DNA of 64,000 nt from Aidingimonas lacisalsi (GCF_008079445.1 NZ_VRYH01000010.1:20272-84271), one strand, 5' to 3'. Positions 1-11,547 are shown, numbered from the stretch's first letter. Notes: generated by a model from the sequence alone, not told the origin. Program-made: numbers and translations.

Positions 1-2739
1 ACGATGATGCCAGCAGCGCTCGCATTTCTTGTACGGTGAAGCCCACACGGCAACCCGTAACTCATCCAAATCGGTCGCTTCAGCATCATTACCCTCGGCG
101 AGAGAAGCCAGACGAACATCACTGGTCAACAGCACGAAACGAAGTTCGTCACCCAGCCGTGCTAACGTCTCACGCAAGGCATCGCTGGCATAAAGTGTCA
201 CTTCTGCCGCCAGGCCACTGTTGATCGCCTTGGCGTTACGAGCCTCTTCCAGACACTTGTTGACGGCCTGCTTGACCTCCAGCACCTGTTCCCAGAAGTC
301 TCGGCCCAACAGCGCTGTCTCATCCAGGGACGTCAGACCTTCATAATAGGTCTCCAACAGCACACTATCGGAACGCACACCTGGAATATGCTCGTAGATC
401 TCATCTGCCGTGAACGACAGAATCGGCGCGATCCAGCGGCAAAGCGCCTCGACGACATGATAGAGTGCCGTTTGACAGCTGCGACGCTCCAGTGATTCGG
501 GTTGCGTCGTATATTGCCGGTCCTTGATGACATCCAGGTAGAAGCCGCCCAGTTCACGGGCACAGAAGGTATGCACCTGCTGGTAGACATCGAGGAAGCG
601 GTAATCGGCATATGCCTTGCGGATCCGCTCCTGTAGTTGCGCGGCCCGATCGACCACCCATTGATCCAGTGCCAGCATCTCGTCGAACGGTACGGCGTGA
701 CGATCTGGTGCAAAACCATTGAGATTGGCCAACAAGAAGCGTGACGTATTGCGGATACGGCGATACACATCGGCAATCCGCTTGAGAATCTCATCGGATA
801 CCGCCATCTCGCCGGAGTAGTCCGTCGAGGCCACCCACAGGCGCAGGATATCGGCTCCCAGCTTATCCATGACCTCTTGAGGGGCAACGACATTGCCCAT
901 CGATTTCGACATCTTCCGTCCCTGAGCATCGACGGTGAAGCCGTGGGTCAGCAGCCCCTTATAAGGAGGGTGACCGTCGATGGCGCAACCGGTGAGCAGG
1001 GACGAATGGAACCAGCCCCGATGCTGATCGGAGCCTTCCAGATAGAGGTCGGCACGCGGCCCTTGCGCATGACCGAGCTGATGGGAATCGCGCAGTACGT
1101 GCCAATGCGTCGTACCTGAATCGAACCAGACGTCGAGGGTATCGGTAACCTTGTCGTAATCACCGGCCTCGTCACCCAGCAGCTCGGTCGGATCAAGGCG
1201 GAACCAAGCGTCGATTCCCTCCTTCTCCACACGCTTGGCAACCGCTTCCATCAGCTCTACCGTGCTGGGATGGAGCTCCCCGGTGCGTCGATGCAAGAAG
1301 AAAGGAATCGGCACCCCCCAGTTGCGCTGACGAGAGATACACCAATCCGGACGGTTGGCGATCATGGCGTGTAGCCGCGCCTTCCCCCAGGACGGAGTGA
1401 AATGTGTCGCCTCGACCCCCTCCAGTGCCCGCTGACGCAGACTGATTCCCTGCTTGTCTTGGACATCCATCCCCACGAACCACTGCGCTGTAGCACGATA
1501 GATGACCGGGGTCTTATGGCGCCAGCAGTGCATGTAACTGTGGGTGATGGTCTTGTGTGCCAACAAGGCATCGACCTCACGCAGCGTCTCGACGATCCGA
1601 GGGTTGGCCTTCCAGATCAATTGGCCGCCGAAGTGGGGCAACTCCTCAGCATACACGCCATCGCTCTGAACCGGGTTCAGGATGTCGCTGAAATCCATGC
1701 CATGGGCTCGGCAGGTTTCGAAGTCATCCACACCATAGGCAGGAGCGGAGTGAACCACTCCGGTACTGCCCACCTCGACCTCGACATAATCAGCCAGGTA
1801 GACAGGTGAGCATCGCTCGTAAAACGGGTGGCGGAAGTCGATCCTGTCGAGCCGTTGCCCCTGCGCCGTCGCAACGATCTGCCCCTCGAGCTGGAAGCGT
1901 TCCAGACAGGAAGCCACCAGTTCCTCAGCGATCAACAGCAGCCGACTTCCTACGTCAACGAGCGCATATACCACGTCGGGATGCACATTGAGTGCCTGGT
2001 TAGCAGGAATCGTCCAGGGTGTCGTCGTCCAGATGACGGCAGCAGCCGGCTTGGGCAGCTCGCTCAACCCAAAGGCCTCGGCCAGCTTCTCCGATTCAGC
2101 CACAGGAAAGGCGACATCGACGGCGTCGGACGTCTTGTCAGCATATTCGACTTCTGCTTCCGCCAACGCCGAGCCGCAATCGAAGCACCAATTGACAGGC
2201 TTTAGTCCCTTGAATACATAGCCACCTTCGACCATCGCGGCCAGCGCGCGGATCTCGCCAGCCTCATTGACGTAATCCATGGTGCGATAGGGATTGTCCC
2301 AATCGCCAACCACCCCCAGGCGCACGAAATCCTTCATCTGCTCCTGGATCTGCTCGCTGGCGTATTCACGACACAACCTGCGGGCTTCTTCGGCCGGAAG
2401 GTGCTTGCCATGAGTGGTTTCCACCTTGTGCTCAATCGGCAATCCATGACAGTCCCAGCCCGGCACGTACGGCGCATCATAGCCGGCCAGAAATTTCGAC
2501 TTGACGATGATGTCCTTGAGAATCTTGTTGACGGCATGACCGATATGGATGCTGCCGTTGGCATAGGGAGGCCCATCATGCAAGACGAAAGGTTCGCGCC
2601 CCTGCCCCTGTTCACGCAGGCGGCGGTAGAGGTCCATTTCCTGCCAGCGCGCTACCCGCTCGGGTTCGCGCTTGGGCAGCATGCCCCGCATGGGGAAATC
2701 CGTCTCGGGCAGATTCAGGGTGTGTTTGTAGTCGCTCAT
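1..2739 (-). CDS. ileS: Isoleucyl-tRNA synthetase, 3' end cut by window edge
   Basis: Class I aminoacyl-tRNA synthetase that charges tRNA-Ile in the cytoplasm and edits misactivated valine. The protein starts [19 protein letters not shown], which fits bacterial IleS. The HIGH signature (GSIHIGH) is at residues 62-68 and KMSKS at about 609-613. The first zinc pair, KCERCWH, falls at residues 905-911, right at the window edge. 913 codons are visible of about 940, so only the last zinc pair and the stop are missing. The reading frame is the same at both ends. It lies 10 nt downstream of ribF, in the usual order murJ-ribF-ileS; lspA would be expected next, outside the window. Confidence 0.97.
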   Translation of the reverse strand, partial: MSDYKHTLNLPETDFPMRGMLPKREPERVARWQEMDLYRRLREQGQGREPFVLHDGPPYANGSIHIGHAVNKILKDIIVKSKFLAGYDAPYVPGWDCHGLPIEHKVETTHGKHLPAEEARRLCREYASEQIQEQMKDFVRLGVVGDWDNPYRTMDYVNEAGEIRALAAMVEGGYVFKGLKPVNWCFDCGSALAEAEVEYADKTSDAVDVAFPVAESEKLAEAFGLSELPKPAAAVIWTTTPWTIPANQALNVHPDVVYALVDVGSRLLLIAEELVASCLERFQLEGQIVATAQGQRLDRIDFRHPFYERCSPVYLADYVEVEVGSTGVVHSAPAYGVDDFETCRAHGMDFSDILNPVQSDGVYAEELPHFGGQLIWKANPRIVETLREVDALLAHKTITHSYMHCWRHKTPVIYRATAQWFVGMDVQDKQGISLRQRALEGVEATHFTPSWGKARLHAMIANRPDWCISRQRNWGVPIPFFLHRRTGELHPSTVELMEAVAKRVEKEGIDAWFRLDPTELLGDEAGDYDKVTDTLDVWFDSGTTHWHVLRDSHQLGHAQGPRADLYLEGSDQHRGWFHSSLLTGCAIDGHPPYKGLLTHGFTVDAQGRKMSKSMGNVVAPQEVMDKLGADILRLWVASTDYSGEMAVSDEILKRIADVYRRIRNTSRFLLANLNGFAPDRHAVPFDEMLALDQWVVDRAAQLQERIRKAYADYRFLDVYQQVHTFCARELGGFYLDVIKDRQYTTQPESLERRSCQTALYHVVEALCRWIAPILSFTADEIYEHIPGVRSDSVLLETYYEGLTSLDETALLGRDFWEQVLEVKQAVNKCLEEARNAKAINSGLAAEVTLYASDALRETLARLGDELRFVLLTSDVRLASLAEGNDAEATDLDELRVAVWASPYKKCERCWHHR

Positions 2740-2749
2740 AGGTTCAGGA

Positions 2750-3829
2750 TCAGCCATCATCATGGCCGGCGGCCGTAGGGCCTGCCGACGTATCAATTGT
2801 CACGGAATCGCAAGCCAGGGGTGCCGATGCCAGGGGCAGCGATACATCCACGCTCGTACCATCCATCAGCGTGGTCGGCAGCATTCCGACCTCGCGCGTC
2901 TCTGCGGCAGCGAAAAACGCGCGTGCGCGTTGTCGGTCTCTATGGATCTGCTGCTTCAACGACTCGAGTCCATCGAAACGGATCTCTCCTCGTAAACGAA
3001 CACACGGCGTCACGAGCAGCCGCATACCATAAAGGTCCTCGTCGAGGTCAAGCAGGTGAACTTCCAGCACGGGTCGCGTACTACCCAGCGTGGGTCGCCA
3101 GCCAATGTTCGCTACACCAGGCAAGCGGCGTCCATCCGGGAGCGTCGAGACCACGGCATACACGCCACGCAGAGCCAATGGCTGCGGTAACAGTGGCAGA
3201 TTGGCGGTAGGCATCCCGATGGTTCGTCCCAGTTGTTGGTCGACGACCACGCGGCCCGACAGTTGATACGGACGACCCAGCATCCGTGCCGCCTGGAAAA
3301 AATTGCCGCTGGTCAACAACGTGCGGACGCGAGTGCTGGAGACACGCTCATCGTCGAGAAGAAACGCCCTGGTATGCTCGACACCGAAGCCCCTTTCGGC
3401 ACCAACCTCGGCAAGCAATGCGAAGTCGCCATCGCGTTCGCGGCCGAACCGGAAGTCATCGCCTACGACCAGGTGGCGAACCCCCAGCCCATCGACCAAC
3501 ACCCGATCGATGAACTCCCTGGCCGTCAGACAGCGCAAGGCCTCGTTGAACGGCAAGCAAAGCACACGTTCGGCTCCATACGCAGCCAACAGACGAACCT
3601 TGTCCCGCAAACGCGTCAAGCGCGGGGGAGCCTGGTCACCGGCAAAATATTCGCGTGGCTGTGGCTCGAATACGACAACAGCTACCGGCAACCTCTGGTC
3701 CCTGGCACGTTCTCGCAACTGATCGAGAATGGCCTGATGCCCTCGGTGCACGCCATCGAAGTTGCCGATGGTAGCTACGCAACCATGATGTGCATCGCGC
3801 AAATTGTGCAGCCCACGAATCAATTGCAT
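2750..3829 (-). CDS. ribF: Bifunctional riboflavin kinase / FAD synthetase
   Basis: Makes FMN from riboflavin and then FAD. The N-terminal FMN adenylyltransferase domain shows [10 protein letters not shown] at about residues 22-31, FEPQPREYF at about 54-62 and SSTRVR at about 164-169. The C-terminal riboflavin kinase domain shows [11 protein letters not shown] at about 206-216. At 359 residues it is longer than the usual 305-315. The excess is a tail of about 48 residues after RARAFFAA, rich in Ala, Ser, Thr and Asp, with no recognisable domain. It sits between murJ (87 nt upstream) and ileS (10 nt downstream). Confidence 0.96.
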   Translation of the reverse strand: MQLIRGLHNLRDAHHGCVATIGNFDGVHRGHQAILDQLRERARDQRLPVAVVVFEPQPREYFAGDQAPPRLTRLRDKVRLLAAYGAERVLCLPFNEALRCLTAREFIDRVLVDGLGVRHLVVGDDFRFGRERDGDFALLAEVGAERGFGVEHTRAFLLDDERVSSTRVRTLLTSGNFFQAARMLGRPYQLSGRVVVDQQLGRTIGMPTANLPLLPQPLALRGVYAVVSTLPDGRRLPGVANIGWRPTLGSTRPVLEVHLLDLDEDLYGMRLLVTPCVRLRGEIRFDGLESLKQQIHRDRQRARAFFAAAETREVGMLPTTLMDGTSVDVSLPLASAPLACDSVTIDTSAGPTAAGHDDG

Positions 3830-3916
3830 GCGTTACCCAAGGTCGTATCGAACGTTGATTATAACGGTCTGTACAGCGAGCGCCTATCACCGATGTCGGT
3901 AGGGCTGATCCATGAT

Positions 3917-5524
3917 CTACGCCGCCAGGCGAAAGTGGCGTAACCGAACCCCCGTCGCCGCCAGCCAAGCAAAATAAACGCCGGCCCCCCCCAACACTAA
4001 TCCAGCCAGATGGCCGGCCCTGTGCCAGACCGACCAATCCAGCCAAACGCGCCAATCCGGCGAGAACCACCATAGGGCGATTCCCATGCACAAGCATCCA
4101 CCTCCCAGTTGGATGGCGAAGCGTCCCCAGCCAGCTTGAAAGACCAAGATACCTCGTTTTCTCAGTAGCCATCCTAGACAACCGGCGTTCATGAACCCGG
4201 ACAAGGCCGTGGCCAAGGCCAACCCCGCATGTGCCAGAGGCCAGACCAATGCCAAGTTGAAGACCATGTTGGCGGCCATGGCCATGGTCGCGACCTTGAC
4301 TGGCGTTTTGGTGTCCTGTTGGGCGAAGAACCCAGGCGCCAGCACTTTGATCAACATGAATGCCACCAAGCCGAAGGCATAGGCTCTCAGACTCATGGCT
4401 GCCATGACGATATCATTCTCGGTCATGGCGCCATAATGGAACAAACTGATCAGCAGTGGCTCCGCCAGCACCGCCAGGGCCAAGGCTGCCGGCAACCCCA
4501 GCAGCAGGACTGCACGTACCGCCCAGTCGAGCATGCGCGCGAAGTGTTCACGTGACTGTTCGACATGTCGCTTGGACAAGGCCGGCAAGATGACGGTCCC
4601 TATCGCCACGCCGAATACGCCCAGCGGTAATTCCATGAGACGGTCGGAGTAGTACAGCCATGACACACTTCCCGACACCAACAACGAGGCAAGCACGGTG
4701 TCCAGCAGGAGATTGATCTGTGCTACCGATACCCCGAACAGTGCCGGAATCATCAGTGTCATCACACGTCGGACCCCAGGATGGGAAAAGCGCGGCCACG
4801 GCCGTGGCAGCAGCCCCAGGCGAACCAGAAACGGCACCTGGAACATCAGTTGAGCACAACCGGCAATCAGGACGCCCCAAGCCAACCCCATGGCAGGGTT
4901 GCTCATCCAAGGAGTCAATAGCACGGCCGCCCCGATGAGCGACAGATTGAGCAATACTGGCGTAAAGGCCGGAACGGCAAATCGGTTCCAGGTATTGAGC
5001 ACACTTCCCGAAAACGCCGTCAACGAAATCAGCAGCAAGTAGGGAAACGTCAGTCTCAACATATCTGCCGTCAGCGCCAGCTTGGCTGGATCACGGCCGA
5101 AGCCCGGCGCAAACACCCACACCAGCCACGGCGAAGCCAACATGGCCAGCGCCGTCAACAAGGCAAGGACGACAGCGAGGCTACCGGAAACAGCATCCAG
5201 CAACTCGCGGATTTCCGCTCGGGTACGTTGTGTCGCGTACTCGGACAGGACCGGCACGAATGCCTGATTGAAGGCGCCTTCAGCAAACAGACGGCGCATG
5301 AAGTTGGGCACCTTGAATGCCACGAAGAAGGCATCAGCACCACTGGTCGCCCCTAGAAGAACGGCAACGACGACATCGCGAACCAAACCCATGACACGCG
5401 ATATCATGGTCATCGCACTGACGATAACGCCCGAACGCAACAGACCGGCCCGCCCGGACGGTGCATCTACCGCCATACCGGGTTCATCGGTTGCCGCCGG
5501 TGTCGGACGATCATCAGTGGCCAC
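3917..5524 (-). CDS. murJ: Lipid II flippase MurJ
   Basis: Polytopic inner-membrane flippase of the MOP superfamily that moves lipid II outward for peptidoglycan synthesis. The N-terminal family block GLVRDVVVAVLLGATSGADAFF-like is present, followed by about 14 hydrophobic segments. The frame is open from a TTG at 5587, but that codon lies inside the rpsT terminator. I prefer the GTG at 5524, preceded by AAAGGA, giving 535 residues. The ATG at 5476 (519 residues) is equally possible and closer to the usual 510. Downstream of rpsT and upstream of ribF, the normal gammaproteobacterial order. Confidence 0.93.
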   Translation of the reverse strand: MATDDRPTPAATDEPGMAVDAPSGRAGLLRSGVIVSAMTMISRVMGLVRDVVVAVLLGATSGADAFFVAFKVPNFMRRLFAEGAFNQAFVPVLSEYATQRTRAEIRELLDAVSGSLAVVLALLTALAMLASPWLVWVFAPGFGRDPAKLALTADMLRLTFPYLLLISLTAFSGSVLNTWNRFAVPAFTPVLLNLSLIGAAVLLTPWMSNPAMGLAWGVLIAGCAQLMFQVPFLVRLGLLPRPWPRFSHPGVRRVMTLMIPALFGVSVAQINLLLDTVLASLLVSGSVSWLYYSDRLMELPLGVFGVAIGTVILPALSKRHVEQSREHFARMLDWAVRAVLLLGLPAALALAVLAEPLLISLFHYGAMTENDIVMAAMSLRAYAFGLVAFMLIKVLAPGFFAQQDTKTPVKVATMAMAANMVFNLALVWPLAHAGLALATALSGFMNAGCLGWLLRKRGILVFQAGWGRFAIQLGGGCLCMGIALWWFSPDWRVWLDWSVWHRAGHLAGLVLGGAGVYFAWLAATGVRLRHFRLAA

Positions 5525-5586
5525 AGTGCTTACAGGTCCTTTGGTCGTAAAAAACAGGCTGTCATGGGCGTAAAGTAGCAGCCACA

Positions 5587-5612
5587 AAAAAACCGGCCGA
5601 AGCCGGTTTTTT
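5587..5612 (-). terminator. Rho-independent terminator of rpsT
   Basis: Perfect 11-bp stem (5587-5597 with 5602-5612), CGAA loop, with A and T runs at either side so it could work in both directions. It lies 17 nt past the rpsT stop and partly overlaps the longest possible murJ frame. Confidence 0.9.
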
Positions 5613-5629
5613 GATCAAGGTGACCGGCG

Positions 5630-5896
5630 TTACGCAGCCAGCGCCTTGATTCGCTTATTCAAACGATGCTTGAGGCGCGCCGCTTTCTTCTTGGACAGCA
5701 CGTCCTTGTCAGCGATGCGGTCGATGATCGGCTGGGCCTGCTTGAATTCATCCATTGCCTTACCATGATCACCGGTCTTGACGGCCTTGATCACACGTTT
5801 GACATAGGTGCGCACCATGCTGCGCTGACTCGCGTTATGGACGCGACGTTCTTCAGCCTGGCGGGCGCGCTTACGAGCTTGTTTACTGTTTGCCAC
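5630..5896 (-). CDS. rpsT: 30S ribosomal protein S20
   Basis: Small basic 16S-rRNA-binding protein of the 30S subunit. The sequence MANSKQARKRARQAEERRVHNASQRSM matches S20 closely. An ATG at 5899 would add one residue, but AAGGAG is only 3 nt from it and 6 nt from the GTG at 5896. The GTG also gives the family's M-A-N-S start, so I chose GTG (88 residues). Monocistronic by the look of its own promoter region and terminator. Confidence 0.96.
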   Translation of the reverse strand: MANSKQARKRARQAEERRVHNASQRSMVRTYVKRVIKAVKTGDHGKAMDEFKQAQPIIDRIADKDVLSKKKAARLKHRLNKRIKALAA

Positions 5897-6027
5897 CATT
5901 ATCTCCTTGGAGAATGATTACCGTACCATCGGCAACTATCGATAAATGTCTGACCTGGCTGGGAAAATGACCACCCAACCGGTTTGGCCTTGATGAATTG
6001 CACGGGCCATGTCTGAGAGGATGCGAG

Positions 6028-6036
6028 ATTCTAGCA
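6028..6036 (-). promoter_or_regulatory. Extended -10 promoter candidate for rpsT
   Basis: On the minus strand the sequence TGCTAGAAT gives an extended -10 (TGn plus TAGAAT), about 130 nt ahead of rpsT. No good -35 is visible. It lies in the 190-nt gap between proB and rpsT. Confidence 0.4.
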
Positions 6037-6085
6037 TATCGCACTCGCTAGTTGCTACCGCCGCGTACCAGACGAGAATACGCAC

Positions 6086-7225
6086 TCATAGCACCACCAA
6101 ATTATCCCGATGAATCAACTCCGGCGCTTCCATATAACCTAGTATTCGCTCGATTCGGTAACTTGGTTCGCCGAGAATTCTGGCGGCTTCTTCCGCACCG
6201 TAATTGACCAGTCCTTTTGCCACACGCTCACCATGCTCATCGACGCAGAGCACCATGTCACCACGCACGAACTCTCCCGTTAACGATTTGACCCCCACGG
6301 GCAGCAGGCTAGACCCACGGTCACGCAATACGCCGACAGCACCGGAGTCCAATACCAGCCAGCCTCTCACCTGTAACTGGCCAGCCAGCCACCGTTTGCG
6401 AGCGGCAATCGGTGCCTGCTCGGGCCGCAACAAGGTACCGACACGCTCCCCCGTGGCTAATCGCATCAAGACATCACGCTCCCGGCCACTCGCAATCACA
6501 GTGACCGCACCGGAGCGTGCAGCCAGTTGGGCGGCTCGCACCTTGGTAGCCATCCCCCCCCTGCCCAAGGCACCCCCACCTCCAGCCATGGCAGCCAGTC
6601 GAGAGTCATCGGCGTGACTCTCCCTGATCAAACGAGCGTCGGGGTGATAGCGTGGGTCGGCATCGAACAATCCATCCTGGTCGGTCAGTATCACCAAGGC
6701 ATCCGCTTCGAGCAGGTTGGCGACTAGAGCGCCCAACGTATCGTTGTCACCAAAACGAATCTCATCGGTGACTACCGTGTCGTTTTCATTGATGACCGGC
6801 ACAACGTGAAGGTCGACCAATGTTCGCAAGGCGGAGCGAGCATTGAGGTAGCGCTTGCGGTTGGAAAGATCGTCATGCGTGAGCAATATCTGGGCAGTCA
6901 GCAGACCATGGCGACCAAAATGGCCCTCATAGCATTCGGTGAGACCATTCTGACCCACTGCGGCTGCCGCTTGTAGCTCATGCACCGCCGATGGTCGCTC
7001 ATGCCATCCAAGCCTGACCATGCCAGCCGCTACCGCCCCCGAAGAGACCAACACAACGTCGATGCCACGCGCATGGAGGGCCGCTATCTGGTCGACCCAG
7101 CCACCGATCGCCTCATCGTCGAGGCCTCGGCCATCATTGGTCAGCAGTGAACTACCGATCTTCACCACCACGCGCCGGGCATTCACGAGGGCGTCCCGCC
7201 CAGGCGGCTTCTCACGGCCAGTCAT
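6086..7225 (-). CDS. proB: Glutamate 5-kinase
   Basis: Phosphorylates glutamate as the first step of proline synthesis, a compatible solute as well as an amino acid. The amino-acid kinase domain starts at [14 protein letters not shown], with NENDTVV and [13 protein letters not shown] in the substrate and ATP site. A PUA domain follows from about residue 280. The frame can start at a GTG (7237) that overlaps the obgE stop as GTGA. However, GAGGA sits 5 nt before the ATG at 7225, which I chose (379 residues). It follows obgE directly and is probably translationally coupled to it. Confidence 0.96.
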   Translation of the reverse strand: MTGREKPPGRDALVNARRVVVKIGSSLLTNDGRGLDDEAIGGWVDQIAALHARGIDVVLVSSGAVAAGMVRLGWHERPSAVHELQAAAAVGQNGLTECYEGHFGRHGLLTAQILLTHDDLSNRKRYLNARSALRTLVDLHVVPVINENDTVVTDEIRFGDNDTLGALVANLLEADALVILTDQDGLFDADPRYHPDARLIRESHADDSRLAAMAGGGGALGRGGMATKVRAAQLAARSGAVTVIASGRERDVLMRLATGERVGTLLRPEQAPIAARKRWLAGQLQVRGWLVLDSGAVGVLRDRGSSLLPVGVKSLTGEFVRGDMVLCVDEHGERVAKGLVNYGAEEAARILGEPSYRIERILGYMEAPELIHRDNLVVL

Positions 7226-7233
7226 GGTATTCC

Positions 7234-8503
<1,270 letters not shown>

Positions 8504-8582
8504 GCTAGCCGAACCCATGCTTGCATCGACACGCGAATCTACTATGGGCTCGGAGACAGGCACTCACCAAGCTCGCAAGCTC

Positions 8583-8840
8583 TCAGGCGGAGACAATGCT
8601 CACGAACTTGCGATTTTTGGGCCCTTTGGTCTCGAACTTGACCACACCCTCATTCAGGGCGAACAGCGTGTGGTCTTTGCCGATACCCACACCAGTACCG
8701 GCATGAAACTTGGTGCCGCGCTGACGGACAATGATATTGCCCGGTATCACGGCCTGACCGCCAAACAGCTTGACACCAAGGCGCTTGGATTCGGAATCGC
8801 GACCGTTACGTGTGGAACCGGCTGCCTTCTTGTGAGCCAT
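8583..8840 (-). CDS. rpmA: 50S ribosomal protein L27
   Basis: L27, near the peptidyl transferase centre. It starts [24 protein letters not shown], the normal bacterial N-terminus without the cleaved extension of Firmicutes. 85 residues, the expected size. Second gene of the rplU-rpmA pair, 35 nt after rplU. Confidence 0.98.
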   Translation of the reverse strand: MAHKKAAGSTRNGRDSESKRLGVKLFGGQAVIPGNIIVRQRGTKFHAGTGVGIGKDHTLFALNEGVVKFETKGPKNRKFVSIVSA

Positions 8841-8875
8841 TGCTATTACCTCGCTCTTTCAGGGGGCGTAACCGC

Positions 8876-9187
8876 TTATGCGGAAATCCCGGTAATCTTG
8901 ACTTCAGTGAACCACTGACGGTGACCCTGGCGACGCATGTGGTGCTTGCGGCGACGAAACTTGATGATACGCACCTTGTCACCGCGGCCATGGGAAACGA
9001 CTTCCGCCGCAACCTTGGCACCATCCACCAATGGGGCTCCGACTTTCACGTCATTGTCATCCGCAACCAGCAGTACCTGATCGAACTCCAACGTTTCACC
9101 CGTGGCCACTTCCAGCTTCTCGAGCTTCAGGGTCTGACCTTCCTGAACGCGGTATTGCTTGCCACCGCTTTTGATCACTGCATACAT
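8876..9187 (-). CDS. rplU: 50S ribosomal protein L21
   Basis: L21, a 23S-binding protein of the large subunit. It reads [26 protein letters not shown] and contains the conserved [14 protein letters not shown] segment. 103 residues, as in Escherichia coli. First gene of the pair, with a strong promoter about 110 nt upstream. Confidence 0.98.
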   Translation of the reverse strand: MYAVIKSGGKQYRVQEGQTLKLEKLEVATGETLEFDQVLLVADDNDVKVGAPLVDGAKVAAEVVSHGRGDKVRIIKFRRRKHHMRRQGHRQWFTEVKITGISA

Positions 9188-9293
9188 TTAACGTTCTCCA
9201 GCTACTCATCGGGTTGCGCTCTTCATCGGCCTGCTGCGAGTGGCGCCCTTCTTGGCAACCATCTGACAGGGAGCATGATGAGCCGGGCGGCGG

Positions 9294-9322
9294 ATTATAA
9301 CCACACGAGAAGCTTGACACAA
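9294..9322 (-). promoter_or_regulatory. Sigma70 promoter for rplU-rpmA
   Basis: Minus strand: TTGTGT (9317-9322), 17-nt spacer, perfect TATAAT (9294-9299). It lies in the 241-nt divergent gap between rplU and ispB. Confidence 0.75.
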
Positions 9323-9345
9323 GCCACTGTCACAATGCAGCTTGC

Positions 9346-9374
9346 TTGACGCCCCCCCTAGCCATCCATAGCAT
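9346..9374 (+). promoter_or_regulatory. Probable promoter for ispB
   Basis: TTGACG (9346-9351), 17-nt spacer, TAGCAT (9369-9374), ending 54 nt before the ispB ATG. Moderate match to sigma70. Confidence 0.5.
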
Positions 9375-9428
9375 AGCTTGCAACCCAAGGCCGATCTTCA
9401 TCGACCCCATTCCGGATAAGCAACGCCC

Positions 9429-10418
9429 ATGCAGCCAACAGCATCGCCAACCGCGCCGCCCTCTCTACACGCTGCGGTAGCAGACGACTTCACAGCCGTC
9501 GACCGCACCATCCTGACACAACTGGCGTCACGGGTACCGCTGGTCGAATCGATCGGTCATTACATCATTGATAGCGGCGGTAAAAGACTACGCCCCTTAC
9601 TGGTATTGCTGGCGGCACGCGCACTGGACTATCGACACGACAAGCACATCACCCTGGCGACGCTGATCGAATTCATGCACACCTCCACTTTGCTGCATGA
9701 CGATGTCGTTGACGAATCCCATATGAGACGCGGCAAGGCAACCGCCAACGATGCCTGGGGCAATGCCCCTTCTGTTCTGGTCGGAGACTTCCTGTATTCG
9801 CGCTCTTTTCAGATGATGGTCGAAGTCGGTTCGATGCGGATCATGGAAGTACTGTCGGCGGCGACTTGCACCATTGCCGAAGGCGAAGTCATGCAATTAA
9901 CCAATGTCGGCAACCCGGATGTCGATGAAGCCGCCTATTTCGACACCATTCAGGGCAAGACCGCCATGCTATTCGAAGCTGCGTCACACAGCGGCGCTAT
10001 CCTGGCCAATGCCTCTCCGAACCAGGAACGAGCGCTTCAGCTTTATGGCCGCTATCTAGGATTGGCATTTCAACTCGTCGATGATCTACTCGACTATCAA
10101 GGTGAAGCCCAGGCCATGGGCAAGAATATTGGCGACGATCTTGCCGAAGGCAAGCCGACCCTGCCACTCATTCATGCCATGGCCACTGGCAGCCCGGAGC
10201 AGGCCAGCCTGGTGCGCCGCGCCATTCGCCAGGGGGGATTGGAACATCTGGATGCCGTACTAGGTATCGTGCACGATACTGGAGCACTGGACTATACGCG
10301 AGCACGTGCTGAGGCAATGGCCGATAAGGCACTGGCACAGCTCGAAGTTCTGCCTGACAACGAATACCGAGCCAGTATGGAAAACCTCGCTCATATGGCG
10401 GTGGAACGCCAGGCTTGA
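9429..10418 (+). CDS. ispB: Octaprenyl diphosphate synthase
   Basis: Trans-prenyltransferase that builds the polyprenyl tail of ubiquinone. The first aspartate-rich motif is HDDVVDESHMRRG at about residues 95-107. The second is LVDDLLDYQG at about 217-226. GGKRLRPLL near the N-terminus binds the isopentenyl substrate. 329 residues, normal for IspB. Placement opposite rplU-rpmA is typical for gammaproteobacteria. The product chain length (C40 in coli, C45 in others) cannot be read from this sequence alone. Confidence 0.95.
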   Translation: MQPTASPTAPPSLHAAVADDFTAVDRTILTQLASRVPLVESIGHYIIDSGGKRLRPLLVLLAARALDYRHDKHITLATLIEFMHTSTLLHDDVVDESHMRRGKATANDAWGNAPSVLVGDFLYSRSFQMMVEVGSMRIMEVLSAATCTIAEGEVMQLTNVGNPDVDEAAYFDTIQGKTAMLFEAASHSGAILANASPNQERALQLYGRYLGLAFQLVDDLLDYQGEAQAMGKNIGDDLAEGKPTLPLIHAMATGSPEQASLVRRAIRQGGLEHLDAVLGIVHDTGALDYTRARAEAMADKALAQLEVLPDNEYRASMENLAHMAVERQA

Positions 10419-10430
10419 GCCCCCGACGCC

Positions 10431-10458
10431 TTGCATCGCCCAGCAAGATACGTATAAT
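10431..10458 (+). promoter_or_regulatory. Promoter for tRNA-Pro
   Basis: TTGCAT (10431-10436), 16-nt spacer, perfect TATAAT (10453-10458), about 42 nt before the tRNA. Confidence 0.65.
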
Positions 10459-10499
10459 TGCGCATCGTCGAGAAGACAGCCTTTCTGTCCGTCGTTCGT

Positions 10500-10576
10500 C
10501 GGAGTATAGCTCAGCTTGGTAGAGCGCTGCCTTCGGGAGGCAGAGGTCGTAGGTTCGAATCCTGCTACTCCGACCA
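10500..10576 (+). tRNA. tRNA-Pro (anticodon CGG)
   Basis: 77-nt cloverleaf with encoded CCA. The acceptor stem CGGAGTA pairs with TACTCCG, the anticodon stem-loop is CTGCC-TTCGGGA-GGCAG, and the T-loop GTTCGAATC is intact. Anticodon CGG reads CCG, equivalent to E. coli proK. Confidence 0.97.
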
Positions 10577-10587
10577 AGAACATCAGC

Positions 10588-10627
10588 AAAAACCGCCACT
10601 TACGGAGCACTCCGGGTGGCGGTTTTT
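10588..10627 (+). terminator. Terminator after tRNA-Pro
   Basis: A long hairpin whose outer arms (10588-10599 and 10616-10627) pair over 12 bp. The inner CGGAG/CTCCG can also pair, and a five-T tail is included in the arm. Confidence 0.9.
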
Positions 10628-10676
10628 CGTTACGGCCATATCAAAACGAACTGACATGGCGTCGGTGAGTGAATCG

Positions 10677-10880
10677 TCAGGCGAAGGTATTGAGCTGAGT
10701 TCCCACACTACCTTCAGTTGCCAGTTGCGGCGCCTGAGCGGCGGAGTCCATCAAGTCAGCGATTTGGTTCTCCTGCGTTTCCATCGCTTCCTTGAAGACC
10801 TTGGTCTGCGCCTCCTGCATCATCTGCGATTGTTGCATCGCAAGAGAGGCACCCACCGAACCTTCGATCGCTCCATCCAT
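10677..10880 (-). CDS. YjfB-family putative motility protein
   Basis: 67 residues from the ATG at 10880, which has GGGAG 5 nt upstream; the longer frame to 10967 lacks such a site. The sequence has two helical stretches rich in Gln, Met and Ala (SLAMQQSQMMQEAQ, KEAMETQENQIADLM). It ends in GSVGTQLNTFA, like the G-x-x-L-D/N-T-x-A ending of YjfB proteins, which are sigmaD-controlled in Bacillus. No membrane segment or signal peptide is seen. The biochemical role is unknown. A sigma28-like promoter upstream supports a motility link. The family call rests on my reading of the sequence pattern. Confidence 0.65.
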   Translation of the reverse strand: MDGAIEGSVGASLAMQQSQMMQEAQTKVFKEAMETQENQIADLMDSAAQAPQLATEGSVGTQLNTFA

Positions 10881-10997
10881 AACAACTCCCATTAACAGTG
10901 CTTGGACATGTATATCAACAGCGGTGCGTTGACGAACAACGTAGCCGCCATGCTCCGCCATTAGCAAGTTGCCCGCAAATAACGTAGCACACTCTAT

Positions 10998-11024
10998 CTA
11001 TCGGCAGCGGAATAGTTCACTTCA
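10998..11024 (-). promoter_or_regulatory. Sigma28 (FliA)-like promoter for the YjfB protein
   Basis: Minus strand: TGAAGTGA (11017-11024), exactly 11 nt, then GCCGATAG (10998-11005). Against the enteric consensus TAAAGTTT-N11-GCCGATAA this is 5/8 and 7/8. It lies about 118 nt before the start codon. The rest of the 247-nt gap (10881-11127) shows nothing else I can name. Confidence 0.6.
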
Positions 11025-11127
11025 ATCGTCTAGATCAAAAGAATCCAGCAGTCTGCTGCACCACCTTGGTCCATAATGATGGCGATAATCGATAACAATA
11101 GACAAAGGCTTGAAAAGGGAGTTCGTC

Positions 11128-11547
11128 ATGCAGCGCCTTTCTCTCGACCGTGCCGTACTTCAGGTGCGTGATCTCGGCACCATGGTGCATTTCTGTCGCG
11201 ACATCCTGGCTCTACCATTGCTCCTGCTCACTGACACGGGAGCCACCTTCGAACTGGGGACCGACGAGCGCGGACATACTCAAGTACTCATGCTACTGGC
11301 GAGCGAAACCTCCTCAGAGCCACGCAGAATGACGCTTGAAGTGGCCGATTCCGAATTTCCCAGCACGTGCGCCCATTTGAGACGCCATGGCGCCTCACTG
11401 TTCGAGAGCGAAGGCAGTAGTGCACCGGGATGCGCCTGGCGCGTACTGCACTGCAACATGCCCGAGGGCCATCAATTGCAAGTCGTGGCTATCGACCCCA
11501 GCCGTTGTGCACCAACCAGCCCGCAATATGCCTCAGTACGCCCTTAG
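11128..11547 (+). CDS. VOC (glyoxalase/bleomycin-resistance fold) protein, substrate unknown
   Basis: 139 residues from the ATG at 11128, with AGGGAG 6 nt upstream. It shows the paired beta-alpha-beta-beta-beta pattern of the vicinal oxygen chelate fold: LDRAVLQVRDLGTMVHFCRDILALPLL, then LEVADSEF and WRVLHCNMPEGHQLQVVAI. The histidine normally at the start of strand one in glyoxalase I is replaced (RAVL), so it is unlikely to be a canonical glyoxalase I. Its 3' end overlaps the convergent 78-residue gene by 4 nt. Confidence 0.75.
   Translation: MQRLSLDRAVLQVRDLGTMVHFCRDILALPLLLLTDTGATFELGTDERGHTQVLMLLASETSSEPRRMTLEVADSEFPSTCAHLRRHGASLFESEGSSAPGCAWRVLHCNMPEGHQLQVVAIDPSRCAPTSPQYASVRP

Noticed and set aside
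5525..5587. Longer murJ start at the TTG (5587)
   Set aside because: It lies inside the rpsT terminator stem and the added residues have no MurJ similarity.
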